Source: Siderastrea radians (Eukaryota; Cnidaria; Anthozoa; Scleractinia; Rhizangiidae). From it: DNA of 64,000 nucleotides. Below are positions 57,641 through 64,000 of this stretch, piece after piece. The DNA is taken from contig OZ024892.1 of NCBI GenBank assembly GCA_964017195.1, positions 14,084,071 to 14,148,070 on the forward strand, read 5' to 3'. A program made the position numbers and the translations under genes. The notes below the pieces were generated by a model, which saw only the letters and a program-made list of their open reading frames with translations, had not been told where the DNA came from and searched no databases. Every line of letters begins with the position of its first letter. The first letter of the stretch is position 1.

Positions 57641-57686
57641 CGCAATTTGAATTTACGATCACGAAAGTTTTTCAAAGTCATTAGCT

Positions 57687-58844
57687 ATGTCTGCCACACA
57701 AAGCATCGTGCCATTTGCAAACTTTTCAACGAAGAAACTTGGAAGTCTAAACCCAACAGTTGCTACAACATCACTGCACGAGGGCTTCTTGAAGTATGTC
57801 ACCACTTTAGAGCTCACGTTAAGCTTCGTGTATTACGCATTTGTGTTCATCGCAGTTGTCGTTGGAAACGCGCTTGTTATTGCAGCCTACAAGAAGAACT
57901 GGCGGCTCCGAACCACGACAAATACCTTCATACTGGGTCTGGCAACAGCAGATTTGCTGGTGGGTTTCATTTCGATTCCCTTGTGGCTTTACGTCTACAG
58001 CTGCCATTACTTCGACATCATACTTCGTGCTCTTCCGTACGAACTTTATATAACATTCGATATATTCATAGGCTGCGCATCGATCTTCCAGCTCACTGCT
58101 ATCAGCTTAGAAAGATGCATAGCCATAGTTTGGCCGATAAGACACCGCGGGATCCGCACGGGAGTCTTCCGTGCAATGCAAGTACTCGCGTGGGGCGCTT
58201 CCGCTGTCGTGGCGGGACTCTATCCAATTCAGCTTAAACATTGGGAAGAAGGGTATACCGCTCTTATCTTCTCAATCTGCTTCGCAGGGCCCTTCATCGT
58301 CCTGTTTACAGTTTACATTCTCATCTACGACACAGCTATCAAGTCGAGGACACGCGTGCGTTCCGAACTCGCGCGGGCCACGATGCATCGCGAGATTCGT
58401 GTAACGGGAACTGTGGCACTCGTCACCGGGGTTTTTATGATCGCATGGTTTCCTTTTTTTGTCGTTACTGTCTTGGCTACATACGAGTTGGAAAGCCTAC
58501 CTGACCCAGCGGGGCTTCTCAGATTGATAGCTTTTGTCAAAGCTTTGCACTACACCAACTCCGGTCTCAATCCCATGATCTATGGCTATCGGAACCCGGA
58601 GATGAGGAAAACCATGCGCAGCATTGCAGTGAAATTTTGTCTTTTGCGCAGTCTCTTCAACAGGCCCCATGGGCTACAGACCAGGCAGAGTAGGAGCGGG
58701 ACCTCTGGCACGTCGCCTGGTAACACGCTAGCCGTGAGGAATCCGCAGTCTGGAAGAACTCTGACTCCCACTGTTATGAACGCTGTTGCGTTTGTAAATA
58801 AAGCTGGTGACGTGGAGTCAAGGCCTGCAAGTGTTGGCGAATAA
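57687..58844 (+). CDS. Rhodopsin-class G protein-coupled receptor
   Basis: An intronless 385-residue receptor, expected in the plasma membrane. Helices are TM1 about 44-68 (GN at 60-61), TM2 78-103 (D89), TM3 115-141 ending in ERC at 142-144 in place of DRY, TM4 160-181, TM5 190-216 with P202, TM6 240-266 with WFP at 254-256, and TM7 278-300 with NPMIY at 295-299. An N-glycosylation site (NFS) is at residue 12 and a possible palmitoylated Cys at 318. The loop between TM4 and TM5 is very short and the TM3/loop-2 disulfide cysteines are absent. Both traits are known in melanocortin-type receptors, but ligand assignment is not possible. The Ser/Thr-rich tail could be phosphorylated. The ATG at 57687 is the first suitable start in frame. 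It is intact, unlike its paralogue at 39-41 kb. Confidence 0.93.
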   Translation: MSATQSIVPFANFSTKKLGSLNPTVATTSLHEGFLKYVTTLELTLSFVYYAFVFIAVVVGNALVIAAYKKNWRLRTTTNTFILGLATADLLVGFISIPLWLYVYSCHYFDIILRALPYELYITFDIFIGCASIFQLTAISLERCIAIVWPIRHRGIRTGVFRAMQVLAWGASAVVAGLYPIQLKHWEEGYTALIFSICFAGPFIVLFTVYILIYDTAIKSRTRVRSELARATMHREIRVTGTVALVTGVFMIAWFPFFVVTVLATYELESLPDPAGLLRLIAFVKALHYTNSGLNPMIYGYRNPEMRKTMRSIAVKFCLLRSLFNRPHGLQTRQSRSGTSGTSPGNTLAVRNPQSGRTLTPTVMNAVAFVNKAGDVESRPASVGE

Positions 58845-59920
58845 AGTTTGGGCTTCAAACGAAGGGTCATTAAAGGCAATGCTGGATGAACTTTTCCGAC
58901 CCATAAGAAAAGAAAGTTAATCCATTGTGACTTGAGTTATGATTGATTCATTGCGCTATTCGCATTTGTTGCGATGGTTTTAAGGCATATAGTAAGAGAG
59001 TCGATACGGAGGACAACAAACCAGGAATCTGATTGGTCTGTTTTAGTCAAATGCTCATTTGACTTCCGGCTTTCTGACTGGTTATTTTCTATTCAGTCGA
59101 ATTCTCAGAAACACTTAGTCAACCTTGTCAGTACAACAAGTTGTATAAAAGTTGCGGGATCGATAGCTCATTTTGAATATTAAAGATGTTTTCGAGTCAC
59201 CTTACACATATAACATGGGACGAAATGTAAATTGTTCCAAACTAGTCAGTTGAGGTCAACCAGAATAACTCACATCATAAAACTGCCACAGACATATATT
59301 CGCGGTGTGCCTTTACTATATTTATTAGCATGAGACTCGTATCTCCACAATACAAGAGAGATCCGACTCGTGAAAGTATACTTTTAAAACTGTGCATTTG
59401 CAGAAGAGTTGATTTGTTTTTTAAATAGAATAATAGTAATTGAAATTTAAGTAAAAAACCCAAAAGCTTTAGTATACATGAGTATTAACACACGTTAACA
59501 CGTCAAACGCAGCGACAGTATACATAAATAATTAATAAAATTTCATTTCATTAACCATGAACTGATTAAAACTCAGCCGGACGCATGCATAAAATAAAAG
59601 TGATCACACACAGCTGTTGTCCGCTTTAAAACGTCCTTATTTTATCAGTACTAAACCCTTTAGTCACCGAAAACAAAACTCCTTAAGACCATGTAACACA
59701 ATTTTATATTCTTGTATTTCATAGTTTACGTGCGAACTAGGTGTGTGTCCTGGCATGATAATCTCTCAGTGTGCATATTTCTCACTTCACAGGTGATGTT
59801 TGAAAACACTACTACCTGAATCTGTAAAGGCATTTTCATGTATTACTAATTTTAATTGGTAAGAGCTCAAAGTTCTCATTAAAAAATATCCTGCAAGCAG
59901 GCTCACTTAGCGTATTTATC
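58845..59920. other. Intergenic region after the GPCR
   Basis: AATAAA at 58840-58845 overlaps the receptor stop codon. No other gene is visible. Confidence 0.4.
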
Positions 59921-59924
59921 GCGC

Positions 59925-60640
59925 GAGTGCGAAACTGTCGGCCGCTTGCAAGGAGTTTTATTCTTATCGATATCGCCGTATTTAGGACAGAAAGCGGTTT
60001 AAGTAAATGGCCACCAACATGATTTTACATTACCTGTAAAAGGCGATATTTGTATATGATTTCGACAGTGAAGTAAATTTTGGGGGCGAAAATTTTTGCG
60101 GGAAATTTTTCTCGCGGGACCATTTTTTTGCGGATCTTGAAAAAACCCGCAAAAATCGCACAAATTAGTACCCGAAAAAATTTAATGCCACGCGGTAATT
60201 TCTTTCCATCACATAGACAACAGCTGTAGAAAACCGAATGCCTTTTAAGTATTGGTGATATTACAACATTCAACAACTAGTGATTCCAAAGGGTCGTGGT
60301 AGCAATATCAAATTATCAATAATGTTTCAAAAAAGGACGATGTTTTTGTGGTTAGAAACATGTTTCGACAGAAACTTCTGTTATCTTCAGTTTTGTTGCA
60401 ATAGCCGTTACAGTTAAAATGTTATTGCAACAGAACTGAAGAAGACAGAAGTTTCTGTCGAAAGATGTTTTCAAATTTCAAAAATGTCGTGCTTTCTGAA
60501 AACACTGGTGAAAACTCTCATCAAACGTACTTGACACTTTTCTTTCTCTCGTGCAACTTGTCAGTCACGTGGGATAGTGTATCATGCTCCCTGTTTAAAC
60601 TGCAAGACCACGTGACCTTTTGTCTTGTCAATCACTTGAG
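59925..60640 (+). repeat. Tandem duplication, first copy
   Basis: CGAAACTGTCGGCCGCTTGC (59930) through a TTGTCAGTCACGTGGGA block near 60556 recurs at 60718-61380 in the same order with indels. It contains a long hairpin at 60359-60467 with arms of about 45 bp (TTTCGACAGAAACTTCTG... mirrored). Confidence 0.85.
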
Positions 60641-60714
60641 ATCAAACAGCAAAACTGCCTTTTGACATATGAGGCACGCACATGCTATCTGTTCAGTTTG
60701 GAGCCAATAAAGTT

Positions 60715-61385
60715 GCGCGAAACTGTCGGCCGCTTGCAAGGAGCTTTATTTTTATCGATATCACCGTATTTAGGACAGCAAGCAAAAAAAGCACCAACTC
60801 AGTGCAATTTATTTCACGCTTAACGTGCGATGTGTTTATATGCATGTTTTGTGGCTATGTTTCTTACTTAATTTCTCTCCATCATGTTGACAACAGCTGT
60901 AGACAAGTTAACGCCCTTAGTTTAAGTTTTGGTGATATTACAACAACTGGTGATTCCAAAAGGTCGTCGTAGCAAAATCGAATTATCAGTAATTTTTCAA
61001 AAAAGGATGATGTTTTCGTGGTTAGAAACATGTTTCGACAGAAACTTCTGCTATCTTCAGTTTTGTTGCAATAACTGTTACATTTTAAATTTTATTGCAA
61101 CGGAACTGAAGATGACAAAAGTTTCCAACGAAACATGTTAACTAATTTCAAAATATCGTGCTTTTTCAAAAACACTCGGGTGAAAACACTCACTTATTAA
61201 TTGTTTAAAACGTGTTGGGCAGCTTTTTTTTCGGTTTTTCTTCTATTTTAAAACCGTTTTTCGTTCTGTTTCGAGTTAAAGATTTCAAATCAGTGCCAGT
61301 GGCGTGGGGTCGTATCAGGCCGTTTCACCTTGTCAGTCACGCGGGAATTCAACTGCATGCTTCTCAGTATCACTTGAAGTCTACT
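60715..61385 (+). repeat. Tandem duplication, second copy
   Basis: Repeats the block above. It lacks the first copy's 60060-60180 segment rich in TTTTTGCGGG motifs and keeps the long hairpin at 61029-61138. The two hairpins differ at several positions on both arms. Confidence 0.85.
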
Positions 61386-61389
61386 TGAT

Positions 61390-62090
61390 AGCGAGCATCA
61401 CGTTATGAATTTGCGCAATGATAAAGCACCCACTAAGCATCCGGCAAGCAAAGTTCTTTTAAATTTGATACAAAACTTGAACGAAAGGGTTCGTCGTCTT
61501 TCACGAGTCACAAAAAAATTCATCGCCTGCTGAGCTAGTGAATTACACGTTCGATTTCCAACTCGAAAAGCCAATATCGGAAGGAAATTGATTTTGGTAA
61601 TGAAGAGCCATTCTGAACCTGTAGTACTGTTTTAGCTTTTTGTGCGATCATTGTTGTGTAAACGGCTTTCTCGCTCTTTCTAACAGGGCAGATTTTGGTT
61701 TGAACTACTGACGGAGGAAAAAGAATTCATTCCTGATGATTTTGTAATTTGTGAAGGGTGCGTCGGTAACTTTTACTGGATATGAATGACAAATCTGTTT
61801 TTTGTTTCCTTTCGTAAGTATGAATACAGTAAAGAGAAAACACGTCTCAAGAGGACGCCAAGCAATACCACCTTTCAGACAGTCAGTCAGTCTACCCGAC
61901 GCGACAGTGGATTTTTTCTGTCTTGATTAAATGTCGAATTGCTTAGAAATACGCTTTTCTCGTAAACCTGAATAAACGTTTTCTTCATAAGCTGCCATTT
62001 TCAACTGCATGAAACGTGCTTTTTTAATAGTGGACCTTGAATAATAATTTTTCTGCTACAAATGGTTATGATACTACTGTATGGTCACAA
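61390..62090. other. Gene-free stretch upstream of the TNF gene
   Basis: No ORF or repeat stands out. It may contain the promoter of the TNF-like gene. Confidence 0.35.
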
Positions 62091-62147
62091 CAAAGGCTGT
62101 AAACTTTCGCTGTTGTCGCATCAATCGAAGAAGAGCTGATTTGAAGG
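62091..62147 (+). other. Possible 5' untranslated exon of the TNF-like gene
   Basis: A good donor (TTTGAAG then GTGAGT, near 62147) and a good acceptor (TTATTTCACAG, ending 62653) would join a leader here to the ATG exon. The 5' boundary is unknown. Confidence 0.35.
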
Positions 62148-62675
62148 TGAGTTACAGCAAAACACGCAAGGCAGTGCTTTTAATCTACCAAAGTTACCTT
62201 GAGTCAGCTCTCTTCAACAGTTATCGAACATTTTGATTAGTGCGCCAATGAAAAGTTTTATTAGTATGAGATTATATATCGAGAACAGAGAATTTTCTTG
62301 AAATTGAGAAGAGATCTTAGAAATAACTTTTCAAAAAACTACTTTTTTAGGGCTTTGTAAGCAAAGCACCCATTTTGCTTCAAGATGGCATTTGGAGAAT
62401 GGTGCAGTATTTTGGAAATGCCAAGAAAACATTTTTCTCTTGTACGTCACACCAAAGAAAAATCCACTCGAGTGGAGTTGCGATATTCTTATGTTCGTTT
62501 ATTTTCGTCCCTTTCACCCTCCACTGCGAATTAATTTGATACGAACGTGGCCTGAATGGCTTTTTTATCCTAGAAAAGACAGTTCTTGTTTTAACCTACC
62601 TTCAGTAGAAATAAACAATCGCATGTGACTGATTCTATCTTCTTATTTCACAGAGTCAATTTAAGCGCTGTCGTG

Positions 62676-63790
62676 ATGAAGTTCGTTTTTGTCTTTGTTT
62701 CCCTGACTTGCGCCAACTTGTATTTCTGCGGAAATGCATCTGGACAGGTAAAATTTTTGCTGATTGTCTTTTAATTCACGAAATAACGTCTCCAGTAGAG
62801 TTCGGTCTTTCTTTTGCACCTTCCCAGATAAACGCATTTGAACTGACCCCGAGAAACTGACTAGAAAGATCAAACTTTAAAATTAACACCAGACAATTTT
62901 TGCCTGAAACGAGCAACAATCTCAGTCGCTCAATCAACGTCTTGGAGCAGAGTTGGAATGTTCACCATCGTGGGAAAAAATTGCCTGCATGTTTCGGACG
63001 TTTGAAGGTTGTATGGTATTCACACTTAGACGTGTATTACCAATATTTTTCTTTCTCTTCTATCACAGGATCCAGACAAGCCATCTGCTCACATCGAGGC
63101 CGCAGGAGGAGAAAAATACTATAACAAGGGTTCAGGTAGTCTTTTCTCGGTTCAACTTTCCATCTGCAAAGCGCCTTAACAAAAATTAGAAATAAAATTG
63201 AAAACCCTATCAGTCATCATTAAAGCCGGTAACTTGATTCTCAATCGCTTGATTCATTTCTTCATTAGAGGAGTTGTGTTTGATGGATTTCTTTTCGAGC
63301 AAACCCGAAACAGAGTTTAAGAAAACACGCTGAATCTCAATGAGCAAGGTTAAAAAAACATAATTAGACCAAATTCTTTGTGGTGGAGTAAGAAGATGTG
63401 CTACAGCAGCGTTTCCGACCTTGCCTAAAAATGTTTCTAATTTTCATTCCAGTGTTGAAAGACTGGGATGTCAGCGCTCCGTACAGCCATCTTGCAGACG
63501 GCATGACATACAAAGACGGAAAGCTGATTGTGCCCACCACTGGACTGTACTACATCTACGCACAGTTTTATTTTCGCAGCACTGAGGGAAGGATCCATGT
63601 GCAAGTGAACAACAAATTGGTTATCCTGATGGAGCCATCGTATGTTGGTAAAGGACCCGATGAAACCTTGGAAACAGGCGGGCTGTTCAAACTCAACGCT
63701 GGAGACGCCATTTCGCTGACATTGCATCACGGTCCCGCTATTCTTGTCATGGCGAGCGCTCACACTTACTTTGGTGCAGTTCTGATGTGA
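62676..63790 (+). CDS. TNF-superfamily ligand, three exons
   Basis: Exons are 62676-62747, 63069-63135 and 63453-63790, with GT-AG introns of 321 and 317 bp; phases join cleanly to 158 codons. Residues 1-23 are a signal peptide (MKFVFVFVSLTCANL...). A single TNF homology domain follows, from about PSAHIEAAGG through WDVSAPYSHL, the hallmark GLYYIYAQFYF, a GGLFKLNAGDAISL strand and the C-terminal TYFGAVLM. Members form trimers and signal through TNF receptors in immunity and cell death. The protein lacks the long stalk and membrane anchor of type II family members, so direct secretion is inferred, although the hydrophobic leader could act as an anchor. Corals are known to carry many TNF ligands. 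Confidence 0.92.
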
Positions 63791-63812
63791 GCTTCAATGT
63801 TGCATGGCGACA

Positions 63813-63818
63813 AATAAA
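63813..63818 (+). terminator. Polyadenylation signal of the TNF-like gene
   Basis: AATAAA lies 23 bp after the stop codon. No second signal was needed to explain the 3' end. Confidence 0.6.
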
Positions 63819-64000
63819 CGTCGCAATTATAGCAACTGCACCATAACCTCATAAATTAAGGGACTATAAAGATAAAGCTCAGGATTGCTTGGCTAATTGT
63901 CAAGTTACGCTGTTTTGTAGGAGACATTTTTCCTTTAAAATCGTCCCATGTTAGATCACTGGATGCTTGGCTGTAATTATAGTCGGTTTGACATTGAAAT

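Noticed and set aside
57647..58237. 196-codon ORF overlapping the intact GPCR
   Set aside because: It lies in another frame of a clearly coding GPCR and has no membrane or domain pattern of its own.
63398..63452. Upstream extension of the third TNF exon
   Set aside because: It is intron sequence: a polypyrimidine-AG acceptor ends at 63452, and joining at 63453 gives the correct frame from exon 2.

Overview
The window looks like nuclear DNA of an anthozoan cnidarian, most likely a stony coral. It is AT-rich, with spliced genes, a TNF-superfamily ligand, rhodopsin-class GPCRs without introns, Penelope-like and Gypsy retroelements and many inverted-repeat DNA elements. The phylum is inferred from this combination and no species can be named. 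There is no bacterial operon structure, CRISPR array or rRNA gene. Repeats and broken genes make up most of the sequence.

Only two genes look complete. One is an intronless 385-residue class A GPCR at 57687-58844 (+). The other is a three-exon TNF-superfamily ligand with a signal peptide at 62676-63790 (+). Smaller candidates are a 141-residue ORF at 37990-38415 (-) and a cysteine-rich terminal exon at 29196-29438 (+).

Layout. 0.1-3.5 kb: a decayed minus-strand gene with an ETS-type promoter motif. 4.4-9.3 kb: a 55-bp repeat in two places and two MITEs, one with clear Harbinger-type ends. 9.37-21.38 kb: a tandem array of 1.5-1.9 kb units, each carrying a tRNA-Arg-like block and four related sub-repeats, with the fifth unit split by a 3.26 kb insertion. 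21.65-26.37 kb: a 4.7 kb inverted-repeat-bounded element holding a short plus-strand ORF and a decayed minus-strand gene that begins with a ubiquitin-like fold. 26.7-27.5 kb: a Penelope-like reverse transcriptase remnant. 31.7-36.3 kb: a full-length but frameshifted Gypsy LTR element, minus strand, with 5-bp target duplication. 29.1-38.9 and 44.6-47.2 kb: two copies of a segmental duplication, the first split by about 7 kb that contains the Gypsy element. 39.2-41.7 kb: a GPCR pseudogene split by a 1.55 kb foldback element. 41.7-44.1 kb: tandem repeats, a coding-like relic and a cluster of three hairpins. 47.5-55.0 kb: a giant inverted repeat (arms about 2.3 kb, spacer 2.9 kb). 55.7 kb: a Penelope GIY-YIG endonuclease relic. 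59.9-61.4 kb: a tandem duplication with long hairpins.

The two intact genes are unrelated and share no visible regulation. The rest records repeated insertion, duplication and decay. All calls come from reading the sequence; no database search was possible.
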